In this document: positions 37,454 through 50,360 of the stretch, in pieces
How the letters are laid out: each line of letters begins with the position of its first letter
How positions within the stretch are numbered: position 1 is the stretch's first letter
Made by a program: the position numbers and the translations under genes
Origin: Sporodiniella umbellata
Taxonomy: Eukaryota; Mucoromycota; Mucoromycetes; Mucorales; Rhizopodaceae
Direction: 5' to 3'
DNA length: 64,000 nt
NCBI GenBank assembly: GCA_025677835.1
Contig: JAIXMR010000052.1
Coordinates: forward strand, 98,501 to 162,500
Notes under the pieces: model-generated
Databases searched by the model: none
Seen by the model: the letters and a program-made list of their open reading frames with translations, nothing else
What the model was told of the DNA's origin: nothing

Positions 37454-37648
37454 ATGATTCACGTCATTCAAGACTATCTACATTTCGGACTACCAAAAAT
37501 TAATTTACTTCGTCAAAAGAAAACCGTTACCATCGACTGTAAGCGATTCGAGTTATTTGAATATCTCACCGATAAGCGTCAAGCTTTCTCTTTGGACACT
37601 CATGAAGAGCTTTGCTTTGAACAGAGTAGCCTGGTTGAACACTACTGA
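37454..37648 (+). CDS. Hypothetical 64-residue protein (doubtful)
   Basis: Complete ATG-to-TGA frame with balanced codon use, unlike the AT-rich surroundings. It begins MIHVIQDYLHFGLPKINLL; charged and polar, without signal peptide or membrane helix. It lies about 15 bp from an oppositely oriented exon-like frame. Either a small gene or part of a decayed element. Confidence 0.28.
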   Translation: MIHVIQDYLHFGLPKINLLRQKKTVTIDCKRFELFEYLTDKRQAFSLDTHEELCFEQSSLVEHY

Positions 37649-38103
37649 TTAAATTTAATTAAATTACAAAACTCCGGAAAAACTTTCAAAGTTTTGCAAT
37701 CCTGCTGAATAATGAATACAAAATTTTGAAAGTTTTTTCCATTTTAGAAACATAAAGGATCGGATCTAGTGCAAACTTTTCAAGCGAAATTTGGTAATCG
37801 TATATAACACTGATAGCACAATGTAATCACATACGCAAATATCTGGTATTGCCATTCTGCTCGCAATTTAAAAGAGACATAGTTGTTTATTTTTTAAAAC
37901 TACTGTAAAGAATACCGCTAAAAAAGCTCATCAACAATACAAATAAGCTCAGCTCTAGTTAGCTAGCTAACTGAGAACTAAGAAAGTTATACTTCCCCCC
38001 ATTCATGGTATTCATTCAATTAGTTCTTTTTGAGAAATATTGACTAATTTGGTTAATTTTTTTAAAAAAAAAAAGCCTTTCTGTCAAAGATTTTCGACAC
38101 TAC
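37649..38103. other. Intergenic upstream of the CoA ligase
   Basis: AT-rich; no gene seen. Confidence 0.45.
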
Positions 38104-38123
38104 CCCGCTTTCAAAAGAGCGGG
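38104..38123. promoter_or_regulatory. GC dyad in the CoA ligase promoter
   Basis: CCCGCT at 38104-38109 and AGCGGG at 38118-38123 are exact reverse complements around an 8-nt spacer, 80-100 bp upstream of the ATG at 38203. Spaced CCG/CGG half-sites are the usual target of Zn2Cys6 regulators. Role inferred. Confidence 0.4.
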
Positions 38124-38154
38124 AAAACCATTCACCAATATTTCCCCGAAGGAA

Positions 38155-38162
38155 TATATATA
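38155..38162 (+). promoter_or_regulatory. TATA box of the CoA ligase gene
   Basis: TATATATA, 41-48 bp before the ATG at 38203, in GGAATATATATAG. Confidence 0.45.
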
Positions 38163-38202
38163 GTGAGATGAAACTTTTCTCGTTTTTTTTCGCTATTCAA
38201 AC

Positions 38203-40063
38203 ATGGTTTATACATCACAGTTTCCTCAAGTCGATATTCCCAAGACAGACCTATATTCTTTTCTAACCACACCAAACAATATTGCGAAAACCAAAGACTT
38301 GGATGCGCCTGTTGTTATTAATTGTGAGAATGATGCAAGCTACTCTTGGAACCAAGTCAAAAAAGAGTCCAATCTTTTGGCTGCTGGCTGGAAAGAGAAC
38401 ATAGGAATAACGAAGGGAGATACGGTTGCTATATTTGCTCCTAATCAATACGACCATATCATTCTTTATCTTTCTCTCTTGGCTACCGATTGTATTATCA
38501 CACCAGGGTATGACACTCTTCATATATAACTAGCTTTATTCAAATTACGTACTCTAATACTCTACAATTAAAGTAATCCTGCTTATACAGAGTCTGAGTT
38601 CAGGCACCAAATTGTAAGCTCAGGATCTAACTATCTTATCACTGTGCCTGCTCTCCTACCTGTCTTGTTAAAAATCTGGGACAAGCTGGGATATTCACGC
38701 GAAAATGTATTACTGTTTGGAAAAGAAACTGTGGAGGGATGCCGCCCTTTCAATAGTATCAAGGCCAGAAAAATGATAGATATCCCAGTACGCGATCGAA
38801 GCCAAGATGTCGCTTTTGTATGTTATTCTAGTGGTACCACTGGTCTTGCAAAAGGTGTAATGCTCACTCATCAGAACTTTATTGCCCAAACCGCGTTTTT
38901 TATCGCAGCAAGTGAGACTCTAGCAGTTGAAAGAACCTGCGTCTTGGGTTTCTTACCCTTTTTTCATATCTATGGCCTCAATACCCTGGTTCTCACCGCT
39001 TACCATATGGCGAATCCAGTGGTCGTTATGACTCGCTTCGATCTTGACCTGATGTGCCGATCAATTGAAAAATATCAAATCACGACCGCTGCTATTGTGC
39101 CTCCCATTGCTGTCTTGATGACAAAGTCTCCTATAGTTTCTAAATACAACTTGAGTTCTATCCGCAGCATGTTCTGCGGCGCTGCTCCTTTGGGTAAAGA
39201 GCATATCGAAGCACTTCAAAAACGTATACCAAGTGAAGTTAAGCAAGGGTAAAAAAAAAACTCTTATTTTCTTTTTAAAAAAAACTGTCTATTTAACTCG
39301 TGTCTTTTTTTAGTTTTGGTATGACAGAGACTACGTCTGCTGTCATGATTCAAACTCCCGAAAGAAATGCTCCAGGTAAAAAAATTCTTTGGCTGTTGAT
39401 TATATACTCAAACGCTGTTATAGGATCTATCGGCGTCTTGGTACCTAACACAGAGTGCAAAATTGTAAATGAAGAGGGAAAAGGTAAAGTTTGTTTTGTA
39501 TAAAAATATAGAGTTCTTACAAAAATGCTTTAACAGAGCTGGGTCCTGATAAAGAAGGAGAGTTGCTGTTCCGAGGACCTACAATTATGAAAGGCTATAT
39601 GAACAACGACAAGGCAAATGCCGAATCGTTTACATCAGACGGTTGGATGCGTACAGGAGATGTAGCAAAATACGACTCATCGACAGAGCAATTCTACATC
39701 GTGGACCGTATCAAAGAGCTCATAAAATACAAAGGATTCCAAGTAGCTCCTGCAGAATTGGAAGCACTTTTAATGGAAATGGATATCGTTACAGATTGCT
39801 GTGTAATTGGCATATATGATGAAAACCAAGCAACCGAAATCCCTCGTGCTTATATTGTAGTCCGCGAAGGTGTTGAAAAGGCTAACAAGACAGCTCAGTT
39901 TATTCAAAACCATGTAGCCAAACGAGTAGCAAACCACAAAAAACTTCGGGGAGGTGTCCGCTTTATCAATGAGGTACCCAAATCAAACAGTGGCAAAATA
40001 TTGAGAAAAAAGGTGAAGGAATGGGCCAAACAAGAACATACACCAGCTAGAGCTCGTTTGTAA
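38203..40063 (+). CDS. Acyl-CoA / 4-coumarate-CoA ligase-like enzyme (ANL family), peroxisomal
   Basis: Exons 38203-38507, 38574-39248, 39314-39375, 39424-39483, 39537-40063; 542 residues, phases consistent. It activates a carboxylic acid to its CoA ester through an acyl-AMP. Visible motifs: CYSSGTTGLAKGVMLTHQN (AMP binding), FFHIYGLN, GFGMTETTSA, DGWMRTGDVA, DRIKELIKYKGFQVAPAELE and the catalytic Lys in NSGKILRKK. The C-terminus ends ARL, a good peroxisomal PTS1 tripeptide. The motifs and length place it with 4-coumarate-CoA ligase-like and luciferase-like peroxisomal ligases; the true substrate could be a fatty acid, an aromatic acid or an intermediate. A GC dyad and a TATA box lie upstream. 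Introns are 48-66 nt. Confidence 0.94.
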
Positions 40064-41801
40064 AGGGCTACGGCACAAAAAGTTTTTACCTTCAAAGACG
40101 ATATATATATATTTATTAAATAAAAAAACTAGAGATTTTTAAAAGTATCAATTCATATTGAGCTTTTTTTAGTTTCGATAAAGCTTTCTTTAACTACGAC
40201 TAGAAATTCTTCCACAAAGGACCTTTTAAAAGTATTGATAGTAATCCATATCGACACTGTGTCTAAAAGACTTCGGTTTACCGAGAACTAAAGTTTGGGG
40301 TACATAAAGCAACTTAGTGCTGTGAAATCAAACAATGTTTGTGCTGGTAGTGTATTAAACCCTTAAAAAAAGCAGCCAAAATAGGGCCAGTCCTATAGCC
40401 AAACAGAATATTCAGACATCAATCAGACCGTTTAAATTGTAAGGCGTATTTAAAGAACCAACGACATTTAAAAGAAATGGAATTTATAGCATCAATCAGT
40501 CTAGAAAGTCGTTATAAACCAAAATATTAAATAAACAATTTAACAAATAAGACAATTATATAACTTTACATATTCATTTTAATTTTGACAACAATATTAT
40601 TTTTAGATTCAATACGTTATAATGAAACAATTAGAGAAGACTATTCCATATAGTTTACGTAAATGTTCTCTGTTTTTTCCGCAACGTTTCTCTCATATCT
40701 CAGTATCTTATATAGATGGTGGAAACGCTGAAACGTTTTGAAAGATTTATCAAAACAAACACCAAGTAGGCTTTCTAAATAATTGCGAGACAGTATATTA
40801 GAAACAAAAATAAAGATATTTACTACAAAAAGAGAACAATTCTGATAAACAGTTTGCGTCGTTTCTCTGTCAAAAAGGGACACTGATAATACTTCGCCAA
40901 ACTAAACTATTGAATCTCCGTTGAATGCATATACTGCAGCTGACATAACCAAAAAAATATCTTTTTCAGGTTGAATGCCTCCTCAGTATTACCTTTGCTC
41001 TGTCATTTTTTTCAACAAGGTTGTGGCGGAGACTGAACGCACACAAAAATGAATGCCTAATTGGCTCCACTTGCATAGATATCTATAACGTAAATAGTGG
41101 CTAGGGACAAAGAAGGAAAAGTGCTTCTAAACGATAACCAAAACGTCGCTACTTTACGGGCAATGAATCCCAGTGCTAATGGTAAATTAGCTATATCTCT
41201 TTTTTTTTTTGCGAAAGTAACACAATATCTATGAAGACTGAGAACGATACAACACAACCTAAAGCTTTCAACAAAGCGTCAATGTTTACCAACAATATCT
41301 TACAAGTATCTGCTTATAGCAAGTTAAATATTGTGGGATAATTTTTCGTAACTGTCTTTTATTTTTAAAATGTAATATATGTAAAAAAAAAAAAAAAAAA
41401 AAAAAAGACATCTATATGGTCTCGAATAGGCAAAAAAAAGACTTTTTCAGTCATTGATTTGTTAAAACAAAAACTAACAGTTACATTGTTTTACAACTTG
41501 CGTACAAAATAGTGGTTAGTCTATAAGAAAAAATTAGCGCGACCGGGCACAACATCTAGCCTATTGTTTTTCCATATTGTTAACATCCTTGAGTTGTCAA
41601 GTCACTTCAATTACTGCTTTATGTTCATAATTGCTTAACAATATGACAAATAAAGTGTATAATGTATCGAGTGCCTCTCTTTTGCAATGGTTAAGGCTAG
41701 TTTTTTTCTCCAGTCATACGGGTATACTTATGAGTCAAATAAAAATATAAGGCGCTACTTTTCTGTAAAAATAAAGGTTTTCCTGCTGTTTGCCAACCCA
41801 T
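40064..41801. other. Intergenic, no gene recognised
   Basis: AT-rich, with an A24-type run at about 41382-41405. Short frames at 40641-40883 and 41057-41257 lack an ATG and look like chance. Confidence 0.5.
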
Positions 41802-42829
41802 TTATTGAAAGGAGGGGGGTTGAGACTGAGAAAGTGTATGGTTTTTATAGTTTTCATAGAGCGCGTCATGAAAAAGGGGATCTCTCTATATTTTTGTTAT
41901 TTTTTAAAAAAAAGTCAAATACGATGTGTTTTACCTTGATCATATCAAGTAGCTGGTGCATAAATTCAGGCTTTGATAATAGCGGTCGACCACTGAATCT
42001 CATTGCTACCTCGGGTTGCATAAATCCCATCATCTGCTGTTGTGGTAAAAAGTGCTGTAGCTGTGGAGGTATAGGTGGAGGAACTGGGGGTGAGATACCG
42101 TTCTGAAGGACTTGTAGCAAAGACATATTTCTTGCATTTGGAAGAGCAGGGAGTGCTACAGGTTGCATTGGGCTGTTATGCATTATAGGCTCAGGACCAT
42201 ATTTCATTTGTCTCGCATCTTCTTGAGGGTCTTTCCTCATTAGCATGTTCATAAGATCATTTCCTTGTTTTGGTGAATTCTGTTGTAGCTTTTCAGGAAT
42301 AGGTGTATTTTTGTCTGATGCTTTTTTGAGCATACTTATTATATCCACTTTAGGCTCTGCTGGAGCTGCTCTTGGTTGTTTTTGAGTAGGAGGTAAAGCT
42401 TTAACGCCCTCATGTAATCTATTTGTTCATTAGAATCGCAACGATTGAATGCAATAATACGTACTTTTGAACCTTTGCTAAAATCCTCTCTCTATCTTTT
42501 TTTTCAAATAACCATAAAGCACATGCCTCGCCTATAAATGCGTTTTAAAAAAAAGCTGATGAGAGGTGTCGCCTAACCTTCAGTTGTTTGGTAAATAATA
42601 AATTCGTCTGTTAAATTTATTTCTTCGAAATCTGTTAGATGTAAACAATAGTTCTCTATAGACAATCTATTCAGGACGTATAGACTAAAGTAAGGGTGGC
42701 ATTTTCTATTCAGAAAAAAACAAATCAATTTCGATTCTATTTGTAGAAACTACTCATTCTCCTTCCTTTCTCTTTTATATTTTTACCCTTTTGTTAAAAA
42801 CATAACGCCCTCATAGCCCAGTTTTTCCT

Positions 42830-42860
<31 letters not shown>

Positions 42861-43049
42861 CAAAGTAAACGACAAGACTAAATGTAGACTTTTTCTAGTG
42901 ATTGTTTTTCTATGCTTTACCCAACTCTTTTTTTCGATGTCAAATTTATATACGACTGCATGGGCTGACTGGTCTAATATATCTGTAATGTTTGCATCAT
43001 GTCTTCGTAGCACTTCCAAATTAAGCCTTTTGCGTGCAACAGGTTCCAT
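41802..43049 (-). CDS. DCP1: mRNA-decapping protein Dcp1
   Basis: Six exons: 43049-42921, 42827-42787, 42705-42578, 42531-42465, 42418-41935, 41885-41802; 310 residues. Dcp1 activates the Dcp2 decapping enzyme in P-bodies. The EVH1-like domain is clear: LNLEVLRRHDANITDILDQS, VVYKFDIEKKSWEKLGYEG, YFSLYVLNRLSIENYCLHLT and ACALWLFEKKDRERILAKV. A Pro/Met/Gln-rich linker follows, and the end PLLSKPEFMHQLLDMIKRDP with FHDALYENY matches the C-terminal trimerisation helix. Phases agree at all five introns. Intron 1 contains T29 on the coding strand as its pyrimidine tract. MPP6 lies 127 bp upstream on the same strand. Confidence 0.94.
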
Positions 43050-43176
43050 AATGTATATTATTTATTAAAGGGAAAAGAAAAAGCAAAAAGATGGAAGAAA
43101 AAAATGCGTGAGGACAACCAAAGACCCGTTGATCACGTGACTCTATATTATGTACACATTTTACTGTCTTTATTTA

Positions 43177-43833
43177 CTACTCAGGTTTTATAAAGTCAAC
43201 TTGTTTGGGCTGTTTTCGAGAACCGTTTGATTCATGTGGTGCCTTTCTCTTTTTTGGTTTCTTCTGAACTGATCGGACTGTTACCATTTCTCTCGCGAAA
43301 GAATCTTCGTATGCTTTCTGTGATCTTTCTTTCTCCTGCTCTCGTACTTGTCTTTCTGCATTCTCAATGTTCTCGTTACTTTCCTACAACAAAATGTAAA
43401 TATCAGGAAGTTCGAAGACTTTTTTAGTTATATTGCTTTTATTTTTGCTTTATTTTACCTCTGTTGATTTGTTGAAACTTTTGAAAGATCTTCTTCCTAC
43501 AGTTGAATCGGATGTGAATGCTAAAAAACTAGGCTCATACTCTATTTGGATTTTGCTATGTAAAAAAAAGTCAATGACCTTATTTGGTGTGAAGCCTGAT
43601 GTATCCTACGGTTTCTGTATTTCGGTGTCCTTTGTGTCCAAAACCCACTCAGCTTCTGAAATTACACGCTTTCGTTCTTTCTCAATCTGCTCTTGTGCTT
43701 CTTTTTCTAAAGATCTTTGCATGAACTACTATAAGTTAAGTAAGCCAGAAATTTATTAAGAGACTGTTATCTTTAGCTTTACCTTCATGCTTAGAAGTCT
43801 GTTAGATGCTTTTTTGTTGCCCTTTTTTTCCAT
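43177..43833 (-). CDS. MPP6: M-phase phosphoprotein 6 / Mpp6, nuclear exosome cofactor
   Basis: Exons 43833-43783, 43725-43610, 43555-43459, 43383-43177; 156 residues, close to human MPHOSPH6 (160). Mpp6 is an RNA-binding cofactor of the nuclear RNA exosome in rRNA processing and surveillance. The signature near the N-terminus is NRLLSMKFMQRSLEKEAQEQ followed by ISEAEWVLD, and GRRSFKSFN in the middle matches the conserved exosome-binding stretch. The tail is Lys-rich (KKPKKRKAP). The first intron's acceptor reads TAGTAG, either of which could be used; the second keeps the frame. DCP1 follows in the same direction. Confidence 0.92.
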
Positions 43834-45209
43834 GTTTGATAAAGAAAAGTATTAGAAAATTTGCTTCTTCCTTATAATAAAAAAAAGAGTCACACACCTC
43901 AGCTCGGTTCTGAGTAAATGCAGGCGTGGACAAGCTGGTAGGCAATTTAAACTTTTCTGGCCAAAAGAAAAAATAATATCGGATTTAGCAAATGAATACT
44001 ACATTAAACTGGTTTCTTATTCGAGTGCTACACTGGCAGTCGGTAACGGCTAATAGCTAAATGCATCCTATTAAAACAGAACGGGTCATGTATAAAAAGG
44101 ATCAAATACGGCGTGCCAAAAAAGCGAAGCGCGTGTGCTTTTGACATAAATATATAGCTCTATAGCTAGCAAGCTGTTTTCGTTTTGCTTTTCTTTTTTT
44201 TTTTCTTAAAAAAAAAGAGAGGATTCAAGGTTATGACGCTGGTTTGGAACCATGCAGGTACAATTATAGAATCAATAGCAAAAGAAGAGAGAAACAGTTA
44301 CAAAAGCATAAAAACATCCGGGTATTGGAACAATCTTAACTTGGCTACGTAATCTTTTTTGAAGGGCTTAGAAACAGAGTAAAAGGAGACATGAGTGTCT
44401 TACACGGTACTATACTTATAAAAAGGACATCAGGTTTTCTGTCGTTGTTCGTAACAAGACTTAGAACAGAACCATAACTACCCAACATGAGTATTCATTT
44501 ATCTTAACATAACAGACTGCCAGCTTTGTTTTGGACTTTACTAGCTTTAGTAAATTTTTTTAAAAAAAAAAAAAAAAAAAAACTGTAAAAACGGTGTTTT
44601 GTATCCTTAAGGCTGTAACAACGTTGTTGCTGTTTTATTTTTTGTGAAGCTCGTTTAGATTACGCGTATATTTGTTATTAATAACTGAAAACAAAAACAT
44701 TTGAAAAAACATTATGTGTTAGGATTCACTTGTGCTTTATTTGAGGACCTAAATAAGGTTGCCAGAAGTTTAATGTATGTTATATTAGCTGTATAATTTG
44801 AAATTGTCAGCGTTCGTTTCAGCGTTCGTTTCAGCGTTCGTTTTTGCGTTTTGAATTGTGCTCACTATACCTACCGCTATATTCAAAAGAGCCTTCTGCA
44901 AAAATACCTGTTACTAGTTTTAGGAAAATAAAGTACAGATGTTTATATGGGGCTTCTCTGGTTTCTCTATAGAGCCACTTTAAAATCTTAAATATAGAAG
45001 CACCATAGGAGTCCTACTGTTGTTTCTAATATGACAAAAAGGAGAAAGTAGATGAAGGGAAATGTGAGATTCAAACAAAAGTTGTGATAAAAGATAGTGG
45101 TCCATTCACATTATTATTAATATTTATTTTCGATACGTGTAATGTACAATAAAAAAAAAAGGAAGAAGGCGCAGGTGTGTGTTGGTGTGAGTGTAAGTGT
45201 ACGGGAAGG
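43834..45209. other. Intergenic, no gene recognised
   Basis: Includes the MPP6 promoter, an A20-type run near 44563-44582 and a small tandem repeat (listed separately). No gene seen. Confidence 0.5.
44808..44843 (+). repeat. Three tandem copies of a 12-bp unit
   Basis: CAGCGTTCGTTT repeated three times without change, then a decayed TTGCGTTT. It lies 2 kb from HOG1's start and about 370 bp beyond its stop; no function evident. Confidence 0.85.
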
Positions 45210-46800
<1,591 letters not shown>

Positions 46801-48925
46801 TTTACAATATAGAAGGAAAAAGAAAGAAAAAACAGACGAGGGAGTTCAAAAGAAATTTTTTTCTAAAAAAAAGGGTCTGGACCACGACCTAATTTTATTT
46901 TTAAGATACTGTGTACTTACATAAGGTCTCTTACTGCTCCAGCAAGCGCCTTCAAAAGCAAACGGCTCCTATATCTTTATTTTTGCTCACCTTTCTAGGC
47001 TTTTTGAAATGAGGAGTTTTATTTTTTTACTTCCATGTTTATTTTCCCGTTGAAGCACAGTAAAAACGGTGGATTTTGTTACTTGGAAAAAATTGAACAT
47101 CCGTAACCAAAAAAAAAAAGGACACTAAGCCAAAAGTAATTGCCCTTATTTGTTACAAGTTTTGCCTCTCTAAGATATAGGAGGGTATCATAGTAAACTG
47201 TAGAAACGTGCCCGAATGGCGTTTTGTGTTTGTCTTGAATTGTTTAGAGCTACTTTCTTTATGACACCTAATTATCTGTCGTTTGGAGTGACTAGGCTGG
47301 GTTTACGAGTATTTCAGTCATGACTCTACAAATACAAAAGTTTGGCCTCCCTTTTCATACCGTTTAGAGGTATTCAATCAGCCTGTGGCATAGAGGCAGA
47401 GTATCAGTGTGTGACTGCAAATTTTATTTCTCCTCACTATCGGCTTTGGTATATGCATAGTGCAGTTCTCAATAACCAGATAGCTTTTTTCTAGATTTTC
47501 ATTTATATTTACGGTATCAAGCAGGATATTAGTAAACATATATAATGCCTTAATTACTATTTATAACTCGTTTCGAACTGGTATAAAGAAAAGCTGTGAG
47601 TTACTTCTATGTCGCAAAAGAAAAGGTAGAAGTATTAAAACAAAACATAGCTGCGTTTGGCTTGCTTCAACTATACATAATATGAAGGTTAACCAAAAGC
47701 AAACTACAGCGATTTGTTTCGCTCGACTCTTTAGTGTCAAATTATTTCTCGCAAGGCTTTCTGATACTGGTATAGATTTCCAGTATAGCATTAAAAAGTC
47801 TTAAAGTTTATAAAAGACATCAAAACGCGATTTTCCTTGTTAGTCGTAACTCTTAGTATTGAACAAAATGTTCTTTAGCCATAGTATAGTTTATACCGAA
47901 ATTCAAAAAGCCTCGTCAATAAACAAACATTTAGAAAATCACCAAATTACAGAGACCCCATTGTCTTTATTTTATATATCGAAATATTCAGGGACTGCAA
48001 ATACATAGTTTGACGTAGGGAGTAAACTGTCAGCAGGGTGATAATAACATTAAATCGAATAAACACTCTAGGAAATTTAACTAGTGCTTTTAGATAAAAG
48101 TAGCATCAGCGGTACATTACTAAACCTAAACGAAGATGCCAAGTATAATCTCTCTACCATCTGTACTACTATGTATCATTATTAGACAACTCGGAACCTT
48201 CCTTCTTACCAACTATTCATTTCAGGACAAGAGCATTTAAAGCCTTTCTAAAAACAACAACAACAACAACAATAGCAGGCTAATTTATGCTTGGATCATA
48301 GATCTTTTCTTAAAGAGATAAATCAGAGAACAGTAATGATACAAACTATGATTAAAACAATAAAAATACACCAGAGTATGATGTTGAAAAATATACACAA
48401 TGAATCCCCAAAAAATTGAACAGACAAACGATATGATTAAATAAAATCTAGTTATAGAACACAGAAAGACGTACAGACTGGGATGTTTAAAACAATGAAT
48501 CCTCTTTCTACGAAATATGAAGAAAAAAAATGCAAGCAGGGCAAGCAGTAAAAAAAAAAAAAAAAAAAACAAACACATAACAGCATTTAATAATAGCAAG
48601 CCCGTACACTTGGGTTTTTATAAATGAGTATATTCATATGTTTATCACTAGATGTAAAGAAAGACCTCTTGGGCGTCTTTGAAGCTATCTTACGGACATT
48701 TAATTTCCTCAAAACCTACTGTTTCCATTGTACACCTTTTTTTTTTATTATGTCAGTATGTATATGTAGGACAGAACAGATTTTATATTTCATCATAGCC
48801 ACCGTCTTTCCCCTTCCCCTTTTTTTTTTCTTTTTTTTTTTGCTTTTCTTTAGCTTTATATAAATACACACACATATATCATCACCTTTGTTTTTTTTTT
48901 TTTTTTTTTTCGTTTTTACTAAACT
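46801..48925. other. 2.1-kb divergent intergenic region (HOG1 / RCC1)
   Basis: No gene recognised. It holds a (CAA)-type microsatellite near 48253-48272, A/T runs near 48550 and 48828-48841, and the T20 tract before RCC1. Confidence 0.5.
48891..48910 (+). promoter_or_regulatory. T20 tract before the RCC1 start
   Basis: Coding-strand T20 ending 15 nt before the ATG at 48926, comparable to tracts before the cyclin, ARB1 and ERV46 genes. Confidence 0.3.
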
Positions 48926-50283
48926 ATGCGTAAGTGTTCTCCAGCCTGGGCAGTGTAGTACTAACCCATACAATAGCTCCTAAAAGACAGACTAAATCTG
49001 AACCCGAAAGCCTTCGAAAGCGTTCACGTACAGACAAACCAACAAAATGGAAAACCCGCCATGTTTTAAATAAAGTGGCCACACGTCCTTCAATAGCTGG
49101 TCAACTCTTTGTCTGTGGCACCAATGACTTTGGCCAACTTGGAATGGATGGCGATGAAAAAAATAGACCGGTACCGATTAAATCGGTTTCAAATATTGAA
49201 TTTGTGGACATAGTGGCTGGAGGCTTACACTCATTAGCGCTTACCAAGAAAGGAGATGTAGGTTTTTGATATTTTGTTTTTCCAAAGTTGACTGTCTGAT
49301 AGCTGTACTCTTGGGGATGTACAGATGAAGGTGTATTAGGAAGAGAGGGTGCAAACGATACTCCCATTAAATTAGGGACTACGGAAAAGTTTGTAAAGAT
49401 AACTTCTGGAGACTGTATTAACATGGCATTGACTGCAAGTGGTGACTTGTATACCTGGGGCACCTATCGTGGAGCAGAGGGAAAGTTTGGTTTTAGCCAG
49501 AGTGTGATGCAACAAAATTTGCCTTTATTATATGACTCGCTAGTGAAAGAAACAATAGTAGATATAGCTGTGGGAACAAATCACTCGCTTGCTTTAAACG
49601 CTGGTGGCCGTTTGTTTTCTTGGGGCTATGGCGAACAAGGCCAGCTCGGTCGTAGAATCTCCCCTCGCTATCCCAAGGATTCTCTTCGCTGCGAGCTAGT
49701 AGGACTAAAGAATGTCAAATTGATTGGCGCTGGGTCCTATCACTCCTTGGCCGTTACCCATGACAATCAACTGTTTGCTTGGGGCTTAAACAATTTTAGA
49801 CAGTGTGCAGACACAGATGATAATGTCATCATTCAGCCTACCCGAATTGACATTTCGGTAGGCAACATTGCTTATGTCTCTGGAGGTGAGCACTTTTCTA
49901 TCGTAGTCAACGAAGAAGGGCAGGTGTATACTTTTGGTCGTGGTGATGCAAACCAACTAGGATTATCACAAAACATTATGGCCCCTCTCAAACTTAGTTC
50001 AAGCGAATCAGCTTTCAAGTTTGTTATACCTATGCCAACATTAGTGGACGGCCTTCCGCCTGTCTCACAAGTCTCAGTAGGCTCTGAATTTGTTTTGACC
50101 TCATGTACGAACGGCCAGGGCTATTCTTGGGGCTTTAATTCAAGCAATGCCATTGGGAATGGAAGTGACGAGGATGAGCCAGTTCCTTACCTCTTGAAAG
50201 GAAAAAACTTGGGCACAAATCATATTGTACGAGTTGCCGCTGGTGGCCAGCACTCGGTTTTTTTGACTAAACCATCAGAATAA
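48926..50283 (+). CDS. RCC1: RCC1/Pim1-type Ran guanine-nucleotide exchange factor
   Basis: Exons 48926-48929, 48977-49257, 49303-50283; 421 residues. Exchange factor for Ran on chromatin, needed for nuclear transport. The first exon is only ATG plus C; intron 1 (47 nt) has a perfect TACTAAC branch site just before its AATAG acceptor, and the join gives MPPKR. A basic N-terminal tail (RKRSRTDKPTKWKTRH) precedes a seven-blade propeller with the usual repeats: LFVCGTNDFGQLGMDG, GLHSLALTKKGD, YSWGCTDEGVLGREG, NHSLALNAGGRLFSWGYGEQ, GSYHSLAVTHDNQLFAWG and QHSVFL at the end. The length is near human RCC1 (421). It converges with RagC, 77 bp between stops. Confidence 0.95.
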
Positions 50284-50327
50284 ATAAATGGAAATAAAAG
50301 TATAGTGAAAAAAAAAAAAAAAAAATA

Positions 50328-50346
50328 GAGAGGGAGAGGGAGAGGG
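50328..50346 (+). repeat. GA-rich microsatellite
   Basis: A (GGGAGA)-type run between the convergent stops of RCC1 and RagC, directly after an A-run. Confidence 0.8.
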
Positions 50347-50360
50347 TTTCATCTTATGTT

